A stretch of DNA of 64,000 nucleotides from Lachnospiraceae bacterium (GCA_009774345.1 VSNR01000002.1:7293-71292), one strand, 5' to 3'. Numbered from the stretch's first letter, positions 1 through 9,588 are shown. A program made the numbers and translations. The notes: generated by a model not told the origin, from the letters alone.

Positions 1-157
1 TTGTCTCCTCAAACGGCACACCGTGCACAAACAGGATATCCGCCTTGCGCCGCTGCCCAAGCAGCCCGGTTATGGATGCCGTTCCCGGATACCAGATTTG
101 ATTCACCTGCAAATATAAATTCTGTACGATTTTTTTCCGATAACTAACGTCTATCAC
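1..157 (-). CDS. Unidentified protein, N-terminal part only
   Basis: A reading frame opens with GTG at 157-155 and stays open to the window edge, giving 52 codons. The GTG lies six bases after the stop of the preceding glycosyltransferase, and an AGGTGA-like ribosome binding site sits about six bases before it, overlapping that stop codon. The visible protein begins MIDVSYRKKIVQ and contains a hydrophobic stretch DILFVHGVPFEE near residues 40-52. Position at the end of a tightly coupled operon suggests another glycan gene, possibly a glycosyltransferase, but the fragment is too short to assign a family. Confidence 0.6.
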   Translation of the reverse strand, partial: MIDVSYRKKIVQNLYLQVNQIWYPGTASITGLLGQRRKADILFVHGVPFEET

Positions 158-163
158 GCTCTA

Positions 164-1348
164 TCACCTGCCTTTTTTATCAAAACTCCTGTACGGTGTC
201 ACATGCCCCGGCGGATTTACGCCGCTGATATAAAATGCCTCCATCGCCGCCGCCTGCTGCCGCACATCAAATCCTTTGTCCCGAAATATCTTCTCGATCG
301 TCCCGCTGTGTTCCTCCCTGTGCAATGCCTTCTTGGCATTTCGCATAATCTCGCTCGCCCAGCCAGCAGGCGGCTCCTCGATGCTCTTGTAGACCGCAAG
401 GTCTGTGAGCGCCGCCTCCCTCGTCACCTGATCGGAGACAAGGCACTGCAAACCTGCCGCCTGCGCCTCCACCACACTGCCCGGCAGTCCCTCAAAGACA
501 GACGGAAAGACAAAATAGTCAAACGCCTGATAATACCGCTCCACATCAAAGCGGTTTCCCAGAAAGACCACCCTGTCCGACAATCCAAGCGTCCGTACCT
601 TGTCCCGGACTGCGCCCTCAAGCTCTCCCTTTCCGATCAGCACCAGCGCCGCATCGTCGCGCATTTTGCACAGCTCTGCAAAAATATCAACTAAGTAACT
701 GTGATTTTTCATAAAGCCAAATCTGCCCACATGCCCGATGACAAACTTGTCGGCAAGCCCAAGCTCGCTGCGCACCTGACTGCGCACAGAAGCATCAAAC
801 AAAAACCGCTTGGTATCAATTGCATTGGGGATGGTCCATACCTTCCCCTGCTGCACCCACGCCCTGCCATAGACTGCCTCGCCCGCCTCCGCAGAGCAGG
901 TAAAGCAGTAATCCGCCCTGTATTTTAGCGGTGCGCGGACAATCTTTGTCACCATTCCCTTGAGCCCCCGGTCCACGCCGGCGCTCCGCGCGTGGGCGAT
1001 TGTCACGGGAATGCCCGCCTTCTTGGCAATCGGCAGATAAAACGCCGCAGTGCTGGTCATATGCCCCTGCACCGCCGCAAACGCGTGATGCTCCTGAAAA
1101 AACCGCCGAAGCGCCCTCTTGTAAGCAGACAGATTCAGCCCCCGAAAGCGCGGGACAGCATAAATCCTGCCGCCAAGACTCCGAATCTCCTGATCGTACT
1201 GTCCTTCTTTTTCTGTGTGCACGAGGAAATCAAACTGTACCTTCGTCCGGTCTAACGCGCGGTAAAGCTCCATCACCCTGCTCTCCGCGCCGCCAAGATT
1301 CGTCGTCCCCAGCACATTCAACACCCTCACTGGATTGGTCTGCATCAT
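164..1348 (-). CDS. GT4 family glycosyltransferase (EpsF-like)
   Basis: A predicted cytoplasmic GT-B glycosyltransferase of 394 residues that should add a sugar to a lipid-linked glycan. The N-terminal domain carries LGGAESRVMEL (about 18-28), common in the EpsF/GT4 group. The C-terminal nucleotide-sugar domain has GHVGRF at 205-210 and an E-x7-E signature at E286-E294 (EGLPGSVVE). The frame extends 51 codons further upstream, but the ATG at 1348-1346 overlaps the stop of the upstream deacetylase-like gene as ATGA, which marks the likely start. The immediately following ATG is an alternative. The sugar and acceptor cannot be read from the sequence. Confidence 0.88.
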   Translation of the reverse strand: MMQTNPVRVLNVLGTTNLGGAESRVMELYRALDRTKVQFDFLVHTEKEGQYDQEIRSLGGRIYAVPRFRGLNLSAYKRALRRFFQEHHAFAAVQGHMTSTAAFYLPIAKKAGIPVTIAHARSAGVDRGLKGMVTKIVRAPLKYRADYCFTCSAEAGEAVYGRAWVQQGKVWTIPNAIDTKRFLFDASVRSQVRSELGLADKFVIGHVGRFGFMKNHSYLVDIFAELCKMRDDAALVLIGKGELEGAVRDKVRTLGLSDRVVFLGNRFDVERYYQAFDYFVFPSVFEGLPGSVVEAQAAGLQCLVSDQVTREAALTDLAVYKSIEEPPAGWASEIMRNAKKALHREEHSGTIEKIFRDKGFDVRQQAAAMEAFYISGVNPPGHVTPYRSFDKKGR

Positions 1349-2124
1349 TTTTTGTTTTTTCCTTTTCCCCTTCTGTTCTTCAGATTGACGAGCACAAACT
1401 TGGCAAGCGCCATCCAATACTCCTTCCAATGTCCAAACACACTGCGCCCTACGGGCTCCACCCTGACAAGCTCCCGATAGGAAACCAGCCTGTCGCGGCA
1501 ATCCGCAAAAAGCTGCTCATACCGCTCAAAATCCCTGTCCTCCATCGTGTTTGCATGGACGACAAAGGTCGTATAACCCTGCTTGTCCATCTTTTTGAGG
1601 ACACTCCCCTGACGGTAGGAAATCGGATAAAAGACCATGCCCCACCTGATATATGGTCTGTCCCCAAAGCCGTCCGTCATCCTGTGAAATCCCAGTTTTT
1701 TGAGTGCTTTTATTGTATTTTTGTCAAAGGAGTGCGCAGGCGCCATAAAAAGATCTGTGTCAATGCCGTGTGCCGAGAGAATCTTCCTGCCTTCCTTCAA
1801 GGATTCGTACTGTTGTTTGTAGCTTCTCCCTGCAAACTCCGAAAGCCGGTTGAGCGGGAAACAGCCCATTTTTTTGGTGTAGTACACATGCGTGACCCCA
1901 TGCTGTGCAATCGTCCAGCCCTCGTCCTTTAGTGTTTTCAGATAATCCCAGAAAGCTGCCGAAGAAATCTCGGGCTCATCAATATGAAGCATCGCATCCT
2001 GACAGTCTGGCACGACCCCTATAAGCGGCTGAACCTGATACAGATCGCAAAGCGCCTTAAACCGCATAAACTTCGCCCAATCCATATCAGGTGTGACATC
2101 ATCCATCCGTATACTAATCTTCAT
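1345..2124 (-). CDS. Polysaccharide deacetylase-like protein (CE4/DUF2334 type)
   Basis: A protein of 259 residues with the hallmarks of the NodB/CE4 deacetylase fold. An Asp pair in RMDDV (D8, D9) opens the protein, and an H-x3-H metal motif lies at H75-H79. A later MAPAHSFD segment may carry a further active-site residue. Such enzymes remove N-acetyl or related groups from sugars. No signal peptide is visible, so it may act in the cytoplasm on a precursor, and the C-terminus is a basic Lys/Arg-rich tail. The frame is open 65 codons upstream, but the ATG one base after the tviC-like stop fits operon spacing. The next gene overlaps its stop by four bases. Confidence 0.78.
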   Translation of the reverse strand: MKISIRMDDVTPDMDWAKFMRFKALCDLYQVQPLIGVVPDCQDAMLHIDEPEISSAAFWDYLKTLKDEGWTIAQHGVTHVYYTKKMGCFPLNRLSEFAGRSYKQQYESLKEGRKILSAHGIDTDLFMAPAHSFDKNTIKALKKLGFHRMTDGFGDRPYIRWGMVFYPISYRQGSVLKKMDKQGYTTFVVHANTMEDRDFERYEQLFADCRDRLVSYRELVRVEPVGRSVFGHWKEYWMALAKFVLVNLKNRRGKGKNKK

Positions 2125-2125
2125 G

Positions 2126-3100
2126 TTATAAATTTTCCTTATACCAGTCAATCGCAAGCGCGATGCCCTGCTCAAAGTCATATTCAGGACAGTATCCCAA
2201 AAGCTCCTTTGCCTTGGAAATATCTGCGTTTGAATGCTTGATATCGCCCGCGCGGTCCGGCCCGAAATGAGGCTCCACCTGCTTGCCAAGCGCCTTGCAC
2301 AGATCATAATAAATATCAATCAAATACTCCCGCCCGCCGTAAGCGATATTGAACGCCTGACCAGCCGCGTCGCTTGGCGCCAGACACGCCTTGAAATTCG
2401 CCTCAATGACATTATCAATATAAGTGAAATCCCTCGACTGCCTGCCGTCGCCGTTGATCGTGGGCACCTCGCCGTCGAGCAGCTGTTTGATAAATTTGGG
2501 AATCACGGCCGCATACGCGCCGTTGGGGTCCTGCCTGCGCCCAAATACATTAAAATAGCGAAGTCCATAGGTGTCTAGATGGTAGAGTGACTTGTACAGC
2601 CTGCCATACTCCTCATTGGTGCGCTTCGTCAGGGCATAGGGCGAGAGCAGATTCCCCTCCTGTCCCTCTTTCTTTGGCAGCACAGGATGATCGCCGTAGA
2701 CAGACGAGCTCGACGCATAGACAAATTTTTCGACGCCGTTTTGTCTTGCCGCCTCCATCATATTCAGCGTGCCCATGATATTATTCTGCTCATAAAAGAG
2801 CGGCATCTCAATACTGCGCGGCACCGAGCCCCACGCCGCCTGATGCATCACATAGCGAACGCCCTCGCAGGCTTTCATACAGGTGTCCAAATCCTTGATA
2901 TCGCCCTTGATAAACGTGTAGTTTGACCTGTCCATGAACATTTTGACATTCTCCTCCCTGCCCGTGGAGAGATCGTCCAGCGCCCGCACCTGATACCCCA
3001 GATCTGTCAGCGCCTCACACAGATTTGAACCGATAAAACCGGCTGCACCCGTCACCAGAAATACACTGTCCTTCTCAAACTTTAACTCTTTATATCCCAT
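2126..3100 (-). CDS. tviC: UDP-N-acetylglucosamine 4-epimerase (TviC/WbpP type)
   Basis: An extended short-chain dehydrogenase/reductase of 324 residues. The NAD motif GxxGxxG is at G18-G24, a Ser-rich stretch ASSSSVYG is near 129-136 and the catalytic Y-x3-K is at Y155-K159. Overall it most resembles TviC/WbpP enzymes, which interconvert UDP-GlcNAc and UDP-GalNAc or the corresponding uronic acids. The ATG at 3100 is chosen over an earlier start because AAAGGA lies six bases before it. It overlaps the upstream membrane-protein gene by 11 bases. A TviB-like dehydrogenase two genes upstream supports a UDP-GalNAcA pathway. The exact substrate is inferred from that pairing. Confidence 0.83.
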   Translation of the reverse strand: MGYKELKFEKDSVFLVTGAAGFIGSNLCEALTDLGYQVRALDDLSTGREENVKMFMDRSNYTFIKGDIKDLDTCMKACEGVRYVMHQAAWGSVPRSIEMPLFYEQNNIMGTLNMMEAARQNGVEKFVYASSSSVYGDHPVLPKKEGQEGNLLSPYALTKRTNEEYGRLYKSLYHLDTYGLRYFNVFGRRQDPNGAYAAVIPKFIKQLLDGEVPTINGDGRQSRDFTYIDNVIEANFKACLAPSDAAGQAFNIAYGGREYLIDIYYDLCKALGKQVEPHFGPDRAGDIKHSNADISKAKELLGYCPEYDFEQGIALAIDWYKENL

Positions 3101-4553
3101 CTTTATTCCTTTCCATAAATCGAAAAACGCCATCCCTCAGCTCCAAAAATCCCGCCATGTAAAACAGCGGCAGATTGTAGATCATATACCTCGAGATACA
3201 CTGTATCATCAGCGCTGTCGCACAGACATTCCCTGCGATCGTCAACAGCACAGCCGCCATAAAGGACGCCGCCCTGCTCTGCGGCGACTGCCGCCACAAT
3301 AATAGTGTCAGCACCACCGCCGCAGCATAGAGAAACACCGCATACCACACAAGCACAGGATGCTCATACGCCACCGTCCTGACAAACCCCAGCGCTGCCA
3401 CACTGAAATAATTCAGTATGTATCTGCCAAGCACTTGCGGCATCAATTGTGCGGAGAGTGTCCCGGCAACCTCGTCAACTGCAATCATCAGCTCCTGATA
3501 TCGGTCTGGGTAAATGTTCTTGGTCTCGCCTATATACCGTTTTGCCGGTTCTGCAAAATAGATAAAATTCAAATCATCATGGCACTGCTCATGATGCGCT
3601 GCCCTGCCAAGTATGCCAGACGGCGCATATTTATAATTCATCTGGTCTGCGTCCGCGCTGTCATACATCTCATAAAAGAGCGCCCGCAGCGCATCGTCCT
3701 CAATCGCCGCGCCGTCCTCCCGGTCCGCCACATACAGGACATTGGCAAAGGACATGGCAGTTCCAGACGCCGTATCCACAAACAAGCCCTGCTCACAGTA
3801 ATTATACACATGAATCACGAGGCTTCTGGCTGCAAACACAATAATAAACGCCGCTATCATCGCCATCAGCCCCTGCCTGCCTATATTTTCCGCTAACACA
3901 AAAGTATTATTGCGCTCTCCCATCTTCTCATTCTCCTGCACGCCGCGGATGACGGTCAGGACAAACATCAGCAGAAACCACACCACAAACAGCACCATCA
4001 TCTGGCCGCGGATGAGCGACAGGACAAAAAGTCCTACAAGCGCACAAATGCTCTCTCTCCCCATCGGTCTGCCAGACCACATCGCGCGAAGCAATTGTAT
4101 AAAGGCAAGCGGATACAGTGAGAATAAAATCCCCTCAGTCATCAAGGCGTTGGTGAGCACCAGATGCGTGCTTGAAAACATCGGGGTCATGATATGCGGC
4201 ACAAGCAAAATCCCCGTGAATACGCACACCCCCGGCATTCCCAGCCCAAAGCGCCTGCGCATAAACACCACCACTGCCGTGTTTGCCGCCGCTGCCAGCA
4301 GATTCTGCAACGCGATCAGTATCCAGTAATGCCGCTTAGGAGACAGAAAGCGCAAAAACTGTATTAACAGTGCATAGCCCGGCTCGCGCATAATCATCTG
4401 GTTTTCGTGCTGAAAGGTATCCCCGGTGTAGACAGGCTCCCCCGTAAACAGCAAATACGCAAAAAATACCGCAAAGACCGCGCCAGCTAGGATGTCCTGT
4501 AACTGCAACGAAATTTTTCTATTTTTATTTCTTAATCTGAACCTCAAGATCAT
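3090..4553 (-). CDS. Polytopic membrane protein, GT-C glycosyltransferase-like
   Basis: A protein of 487 residues made mostly of hydrophobic segments, with a first membrane helix near 23-42. A loop containing YTGDTFQHEN and MREPGYALL follows, resembling the acidic first extracytoplasmic loop of GT-C (PMT/ArnT-like) enzymes that use polyprenyl-phosphate sugars. No characterised family is recognised with certainty. A TTG codon lies three codons further upstream, but the ATG at 4553 overlaps the tviB stop as ATGA and is preceded by GGAG, so it is taken as the start. Its position between tviB and tviC suggests a role in the same glycan. A flippase or other membrane role is possible. Confidence 0.7.
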   Translation of the reverse strand: MILRFRLRNKNRKISLQLQDILAGAVFAVFFAYLLFTGEPVYTGDTFQHENQMIMREPGYALLIQFLRFLSPKRHYWILIALQNLLAAAANTAVVVFMRRRFGLGMPGVCVFTGILLVPHIMTPMFSSTHLVLTNALMTEGILFSLYPLAFIQLLRAMWSGRPMGRESICALVGLFVLSLIRGQMMVLFVVWFLLMFVLTVIRGVQENEKMGERNNTFVLAENIGRQGLMAMIAAFIIVFAARSLVIHVYNYCEQGLFVDTASGTAMSFANVLYVADREDGAAIEDDALRALFYEMYDSADADQMNYKYAPSGILGRAAHHEQCHDDLNFIYFAEPAKRYIGETKNIYPDRYQELMIAVDEVAGTLSAQLMPQVLGRYILNYFSVAALGFVRTVAYEHPVLVWYAVFLYAAAVVLTLLLWRQSPQSRAASFMAAVLLTIAGNVCATALMIQCISRYMIYNLPLFYMAGFLELRDGVFRFMERNKDGI

Positions 4554-5866
4554 AATCTCCAATAAATATAGCCTGCGTCAGTATACGCCTTTTTATCCAA
4601 AATCCCTTTCAAATCCGTCAGCACCTTCGCCTTCCCACGGTCTGCATAGAGCACATCCATGTCTGCCATCTCAAGAGAGCGGTACGCGTCATGTGCGACT
4701 GCCAGAATGACCGCATCACAGTCCCGGATTTCCTTCATCGGCGTAAACTCAATGCCATACAGGCGTTTTGCCTCCCCGGCATCGGCATTGTCGTCTGTCA
4801 CCTGCGCGGTGATGCCATACTCCTTTAATTCATTGTAAATGTCAATGATTTTCGTATTTCTCGTATCAGGGCAGTTCTCCTTGAAGGTAAAGCCAAGGAT
4901 TGCCACCTTCGCGCTCTTTACCGGAATATCCGCTTTGATCAGATTCTTGACCAGCGTCTCCGCCACATATTTGCCCATATCGTCATTGATGCGGCGCCCA
5001 GAGAGGATAATCTGGGAGTGATAGCCAAGCTGCTCCGCCTTGTAAGTCAGATAATACGGGTCCACGCCAATACAGTGTCCGCCGACAAGCCCCGGCTGGA
5101 AATTGAGGAAATTCCATTTCGTCCCCGCCGCCTCAAGCACAGACTTGGTGTCAATCCCCATTTTATTAAAAATAATCGAAAGCTCATTCATGAACGCAAT
5201 ATTGATATCACGCTGGCTGTTCTCGATCACCTTTGCCGCCTCCGCGACTTTGATCGACTCTGCGCGGTACACGCCCGCCTCCACCACCAGCTCATACACA
5301 TGGGCGATCTCCTCTAACGTCTCCGCGTCCATGCCCGACACAATCTTTGTGATCGTCTCTAGGCGGTGCACCTTATCGCCCGGGTTAATGCGCTCCGGCG
5401 AATAGCCGATCTTAAAATCCACACCGCATTTTAACCCCGATTCCCGCTCGAGAATCGGCACGCAGATGTCCTCTGTGACTCCGGGATAGACCGTAGACTC
5501 AAACACGACAATCGAGCCTTTTGTCAGATTCTGGCCCAGAATGCGGCTTGCCCCCTCAACGGGTGTCAAATCAGGCGTGTGATCGTCATTGACCGGCGTC
5601 GGCACCGCCACAATATGAAATTTTGCCTCGCGCAGCTTTGACGGGTCTGCTGTAAAAGCGACCTTTGTCGTCCTGATCACCTCGTTGCCCACCTCATTCG
5701 TAGGGTCCACCCCCGACTGGTAGAGCGCGATCTTAGCCGCGTTTAAGTCAAAGCCCACGACCTGAATTTTTCGCGCAAATGCGACAGCGATCGGCATTCC
5801 CACATAGCCAAGCCCCACCAAGGACAGCTTTTCTTTCCCACTTACAATCTCTTCATATAAGCTCAT
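4550..5866 (-). CDS. tviB: UDP-N-acetyl-hexosamine 6-dehydrogenase (TviB/WbpO type)
   Basis: A nucleotide-sugar dehydrogenase of 438 residues. It should oxidise C6 of a UDP-HexNAc to a uronic acid in two NAD-dependent steps. The N-terminal Rossmann motif VGLGYVG is at 17-23, the VPTPVN loop is near 88-93, and the catalytic cysteine is C265 in GGHCIGVDPYY. Overall it most resembles TviB/VipA and WbpO, which make UDP-GalNAcA or UDP-GlcNAcA. A TviC-like epimerase follows two genes downstream, the classic Vi-antigen pairing. The gene starts 35 bases after a GT4 gene. UDP-GlcNAc versus UDP-GalNAc as first substrate cannot be decided from the sequence alone. Confidence 0.9.
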   Translation of the reverse strand: MSLYEEIVSGKEKLSLVGLGYVGMPIAVAFARKIQVVGFDLNAAKIALYQSGVDPTNEVGNEVIRTTKVAFTADPSKLREAKFHIVAVPTPVNDDHTPDLTPVEGASRILGQNLTKGSIVVFESTVYPGVTEDICVPILERESGLKCGVDFKIGYSPERINPGDKVHRLETITKIVSGMDAETLEEIAHVYELVVEAGVYRAESIKVAEAAKVIENSQRDINIAFMNELSIIFNKMGIDTKSVLEAAGTKWNFLNFQPGLVGGHCIGVDPYYLTYKAEQLGYHSQIILSGRRINDDMGKYVAETLVKNLIKADIPVKSAKVAILGFTFKENCPDTRNTKIIDIYNELKEYGITAQVTDDNADAGEAKRLYGIEFTPMKEIRDCDAVILAVAHDAYRSLEMADMDVLYADRGKAKVLTDLKGILDKKAYTDAGYIYWRL

Positions 5867-5901
5867 TTTCCCATTTTCTCCTTTTTATTGAATCATGCAT
5901 T

Positions 5902-6996
5902 TTATATTATTTTCTGAATCTCATCCATGTATGCCTGTACGACCTGTCTGCGGTCAAATTCCCGCTCCATTTTCGCGCGCGCATTCTTTCCCATCTGTGC
6001 CCGCTTCTCGTAAGAGAGTGCCATAAACCGCCGCAGCGCCTGCAAGAGCGCCTCCCGGTCGCGCGGCGCGAAGCCAAATCCTGTGACACCGTCCTCAAAG
6101 CCCTCCTCGCATCCCGGAATCTGTGATGCGAGCACTGGCCGGCCGCTCGCCGCCGCCTCCAAGACCACGTTGGACATTCCTTCGTGATAGCTTGGCATCA
6201 GCACAGCACACGCCCTTTGATAAAACGGTGCAATGTCCTTTTGATAACTTATATGCCGCACAATGTTTTGTTTTTCATACGCCTCGATGCGCGCCTTATA
6301 GTCCTCCTCATAGCTGCCAACCAGCTCAAACACCACCGACGGATACTCCTTGTGAAGCTTCTCTGCCGCGTAGAGCAGTTCCTCCACGCCCTTCTCCCGC
6401 ATCAGCCTGCCCACATACAAAAACACCATGTCAGACGGCGCGGGATATTCCTTGCAGGCATGCCTGTCCAGATTGACCCCGGAGCCGGGCACCAGCCTTG
6501 TCTTTTTCCCGCGGATGCCATACTGTGCAAAAATCTCCTGATTCGTCTTATTCTGAAAAAAGATGCACTGCGCCTTTTTGAGTGCGCTTTTATATAAGAG
6601 CACGACGATCTTCTGCACCAGTCCCCCGTTCTCAAAGGCAGAGCCAAGCCCTGTGATATTGGCAAGGTACGGTATCCGCAAAAGCCGGCAGCACAGATTT
6701 CCATAAATATTGGGCTTGATCGTATAGGTGAGCACCACATCGGGCTTCACCTGCCGCATCAGCCGAAAATAATCGGCAAGCAGCCTAAGATCGCGCACCG
6801 GATTCACCCCGCGCCTGTCGATTTCAGTGTGAAAAACCTTACAGCCCTCGCGCGCAAGCTCGGGTGCCTTCTCCTCGTCGGGGAGGCTGACATAGACCTC
6901 ATTTTCCTGCAAGAGTGCAAGCACCAATTCATTGCGAAAATCATATAATCCGCTCGCGGAATTGGCAAGTATCAATACTTTTCCCATAGTTTTCAT
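5902..6996 (-). CDS. GT4 family glycosyltransferase (PglA-like)
   Basis: A GT-B glycosyltransferase of 364 residues. The N-terminus KVLILANSASGLYDFRNELV resembles PglA and related N-acetylhexosaminyltransferases. The donor domain shows YVGRLMREKG at 194-203 and E-x7-E at E272-E280. The ATG at 6996 overlaps the ATP-grasp stop as ATGA; a second ATG three codons in is possible. It lies downstream of pglF, pglE and pglC homologues. It is therefore a reasonable candidate to add the second sugar, perhaps GalNAc or GalNAcA, to the lipid-linked first sugar. Acceptor and donor are inferred from context only. Confidence 0.85.
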   Translation of the reverse strand: MKTMGKVLILANSASGLYDFRNELVLALLQENEVYVSLPDEEKAPELAREGCKVFHTEIDRRGVNPVRDLRLLADYFRLMRQVKPDVVLTYTIKPNIYGNLCCRLLRIPYLANITGLGSAFENGGLVQKIVVLLYKSALKKAQCIFFQNKTNQEIFAQYGIRGKKTRLVPGSGVNLDRHACKEYPAPSDMVFLYVGRLMREKGVEELLYAAEKLHKEYPSVVFELVGSYEEDYKARIEAYEKQNIVRHISYQKDIAPFYQRACAVLMPSYHEGMSNVVLEAAASGRPVLASQIPGCEEGFEDGVTGFGFAPRDREALLQALRRFMALSYEKRAQMGKNARAKMEREFDRRQVVQAYMDEIQKII

Positions 6997-7964
6997 TTAT
7001 CCTTAACGTCTGTCAGCATGATTTCATTGTACTTCATCATCACTTTGCCTGCCGCATAGCCGCCAATCTGCACTGGATTCTCCATGCCCATCAGATTGTT
7101 TCGTATCAGTGTCATGTGGTCTGCCCCGCAGGCATACGCATGGGGGTATCCGCCGCCAAATCGGGGGTTCACCTCCGAGATCAAATAAATGCCGTCTTTC
7201 TCAAATAAATCAATGTCAATCTGTCCTGCAAATCCGCTCTCCTCGACAAATTTCGTGAGAAATATAAAGAGCTTCTCATCTATAAACGAGACCGCCTTGT
7301 CCGTCTCTCCCGCCCGCATCACCAGCTTTTTCTTCGTAAAGATGGACACCACCTTTTTGCTGACCAGATCAATATAGACATCGGCGCCAATCTCCTGCCC
7401 TGTCATGTATTCCTGTATGATCATCTCATCCCCGTGCGCAAACAAAAACGCTGCGGTCTCCATGTCGTCCGCCCTTGCAATCTGAATGCTCGCGCTGCCC
7501 TTCATCGGCTTTACAAACACAGGAAACTGGACTTCTCCGCGCTCAAGCGCCGCGCCAAACGACTCCATCGTGCGATAGGTTCTGGCACAGGGATAACCAT
7601 GCTCCTCCATCCAGACAAACAGCGCCCACTTATCTAAAGTACGCTCGCACAGCGCATAGTCCGAACCGATAATCTGCACGCCCAGCGCCCGAAACTGCGC
7701 CTCGTTGGCTGCAATCAGCGACAGCTCCGGGTCAATGAGCGAGAGCACGCCTGTGACGGTCTCCTTCCGACAGATCTCATAGATGACATCAAGATACTCT
7801 GGTGCCGTGATCCTCGGGACAATGTAGTGGGCATCCGCCTCATAGAGTGCGGGCGCATAGGGACTGCAATCTGTACAGACAACACGCCCTTTCCCTGCAA
7901 AGGCCGCCTTAAAATACTGAACCACTTTATCTCTTGTCCCACAGCTTAATATTAACAGATTCAT
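6993..7964 (-). CDS. ATP-grasp carboxylate-amine ligase
   Basis: A protein of 323 residues with an ATP-grasp fold. It has a pre-ATP-grasp region at about 1-110, ATP-binding lysines in VKPMKGSAS (K152, K155), the nucleotide loop QEYMTGQEIGAD at 184-195 and Mg2+ ligands in SEVNPRFGGG (E264, N266). This is the CarB/PylC-like group, which joins a carboxylate to an amine through an acyl-phosphate. It sits between a PLP fold-II enzyme and a PglA-like GT4, downstream of pglF-E-C. No pglD acetyltransferase is present. It may therefore attach an amino acid either to a 4-amino sugar or to the carboxylate of UDP-GalNAcA. Both roles are inferred. Confidence 0.85.
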   Translation of the reverse strand: MNLLILSCGTRDKVVQYFKAAFAGKGRVVCTDCSPYAPALYEADAHYIVPRITAPEYLDVIYEICRKETVTGVLSLIDPELSLIAANEAQFRALGVQIIGSDYALCERTLDKWALFVWMEEHGYPCARTYRTMESFGAALERGEVQFPVFVKPMKGSASIQIARADDMETAAFLFAHGDEMIIQEYMTGQEIGADVYIDLVSKKVVSIFTKKKLVMRAGETDKAVSFIDEKLFIFLTKFVEESGFAGQIDIDLFEKDGIYLISEVNPRFGGGYPHAYACGADHMTLIRNNLMGMENPVQIGGYAAGKVMMKYNEIMLTDVKDK

Positions 7965-7982
7965 ATTGCAGCACAGTCCTTT

Positions 7983-8948
7983 CTATTTATCATTTTTAAT
8001 AATATTCAGCTTGTCAAAAAACAGCGGGGTGCCTCCTGTGTGCAGAAACAGGATTTTCCTGCCGGAAACCGCTTGTTCCTGAAGATACTGCAACATCCCC
8101 CAGAAAGCCTTTCCGACATATGTGGTATCCACAGGAATCCCTTCTTTGCACATCAGGCGGTAAACCACATTGAGAATTTGCTGGTCATACGCTCCGTATC
8201 CGCCGCACCGGTATGCATCCTCAAAAATCAGCGCGTCATCTCTGTAGTACTTCTCATAATCTGCACCCAGATACGACTCAATGCTCTCCCGTACAACCTC
8301 CCGTCCGCGCTCCTTCTCCCGCGCGATACTGATACCGACAATCCTGCGCGCCCCGTCCTCTCTAAGAAGCTGTCCGCAGACAAGTCCTGCCTGCGTGGCT
8401 CCTGTTCCCGAAGCGTGAAAAATATAGTCAAAATGCACGCCCATCTGCGCTTCCTGTGCGCAGATTTCATCATATGCCCTGACATAACTGTGCGTGCCGG
8501 GGTTGCCATGCCCTCCGCCAGTGATAAAATACGGTTTTTTCCCTTCTTTTACAAAGGCTGCCTTCCTGTTTTCAATCGTCTGTGCAACCTCGTTTACAGG
8601 GCAGGTCTCGATGGAAGCGCCAAACTGCGACACCATCCTTGTATTGTACAATATTTCCCGGTTCTCTTCCGGCGAGATCACATGACACTGCAATTCCATT
8701 GCCGCCGCCATATTGGCAATGATTCTGCAATGGTTCGAGCTGTTGCTGCCGTAGGTCATAACCACATCCGCGCCGCTTTTTTTGATTTCTTTATAAAATT
8801 CTGCGGCCTTGCGCACCTTGTTGCCGCCAAAGCTAAACGGGAGCAGGTCATCGCGCTTGATCCAGAACGCATTCTGCCCGCAGGTCATCTCAAGCGGCAT
8901 AATGGGCGTGACGGGCAGCGGCTGTTCAAAGAATACCAGTTGTTTCAT
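7983..8948 (-). CDS. PLP fold-II enzyme, D-cysteine desulfhydrase/ACC deaminase family
   Basis: A protein of 321 residues. The PLP lysine lies in GGNKVRK (K44), the phosphate/substrate loop in GSNSSNH (67-73), and a C-terminal HTGGTP segment contacts the cofactor in this family. Known relatives break down D-cysteine or 1-aminocyclopropane-1-carboxylate; others are uncharacterised. The ATG at 8948 has AGGAGG seven bases upstream and overlaps the pglC-like gene by 23 bases, so an earlier ATG is rejected. Coupling to the following ATP-grasp gene (18-base gap) suggests it makes or modifies a small amino compound used by the ligase. The reaction here is unknown. Confidence 0.85.
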   Translation of the reverse strand: MKQLVFFEQPLPVTPIMPLEMTCGQNAFWIKRDDLLPFSFGGNKVRKAAEFYKEIKKSGADVVMTYGSNSSNHCRIIANMAAAMELQCHVISPEENREILYNTRMVSQFGASIETCPVNEVAQTIENRKAAFVKEGKKPYFITGGGHGNPGTHSYVRAYDEICAQEAQMGVHFDYIFHASGTGATQAGLVCGQLLREDGARRIVGISIAREKERGREVVRESIESYLGADYEKYYRDDALIFEDAYRCGGYGAYDQQILNVVYRLMCKEGIPVDTTYVGKAFWGMLQYLQEQAVSGRKILFLHTGGTPLFFDKLNIIKNDK

Positions 8949-9573
8949 TGTGCGCCTCCTGTTTTCCCTTTTTCCTATACTCATCAAAATCTGCGACCAC
9001 CTGATCTGCGCCGGACAGCGTTCCAGAGCGCTTCACCACTTTTGCGGCTGTCAGAAACAGGATTTTCAAATCCATACCCAAACTTAGATGATCCACATAT
9101 TCCAGATCATAGGCAAACCGCGCCTCCCATCCCAGCGCATTTCTGCCGTTCACCTGCGCAAGACCCGTCAGCCCCGGCCGCACGTCATGGCGCCTGCGCT
9201 CGTCTTTGGTGTAGTAGGGCAGATACCGCACCAGCAGCGGTCTTGGCCCGATGAGACTCATATCGCCCTTGAGTATGTTCCACAGCTCCGGCAGCTCGTC
9301 AAGGCTTGTAGAGCGCAGGATTTTGCCAAATCTGGTGAGGCGCTGCTCGTCGGGCAGCAGCGCGCCGTCTGCATCCCGCGCATCGGTCATGGTCCTGAAC
9401 TTGCACAGCTTGAATATTTTCTCATGGTATCCGGGGCGCTCCTGATGAAAAATGACCGGCGAGCCAAGCTTGACGCGCACCAGCAGCGCTGTCGCCAGAA
9501 GGACTGGACTGAGTATCACCAGCGCTGTCAGAGACAGGAAAATGTCCATGAGGCGTTTTACTTTCTGATACAT
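8926..9573 (-). CDS. pglC: Phosphoglycosyltransferase, PglC type
   Basis: A small monotopic initiating enzyme of 215 residues. It transfers a sugar-1-phosphate from a UDP-sugar to undecaprenyl phosphate. The N-terminal hydrophobic re-entrant helix (about 9-33) contains the LSP kink at 21-23. The catalytic Asp-Glu pair is D92-E93 in [15 protein letters not shown], followed by MSLIGPRP. Length and layout match PglC (about 200 residues) and not the longer WbaP group. It follows pglE with a 15-base gap. The natural substrate of this family is UDP-diNAc-bacillosamine or a similar UDP-sugar; here it may be a differently N-acylated sugar. Confidence 0.9.
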   Translation of the reverse strand: MYQKVKRLMDIFLSLTALVILSPVLLATALLVRVKLGSPVIFHQERPGYHEKIFKLCKFRTMTDARDADGALLPDEQRLTRFGKILRSTSLDELPELWNILKGDMSLIGPRPLLVRYLPYYTKDERRRHDVRPGLTGLAQVNGRNALGWEARFAYDLEYVDHLSLGMDLKILFLTAAKVVKRSGTLSGADQVVADFDEYRKKGKQEAHNETTGIL

Positions 9574-9588
9574 ATATTTATCCTCTCT

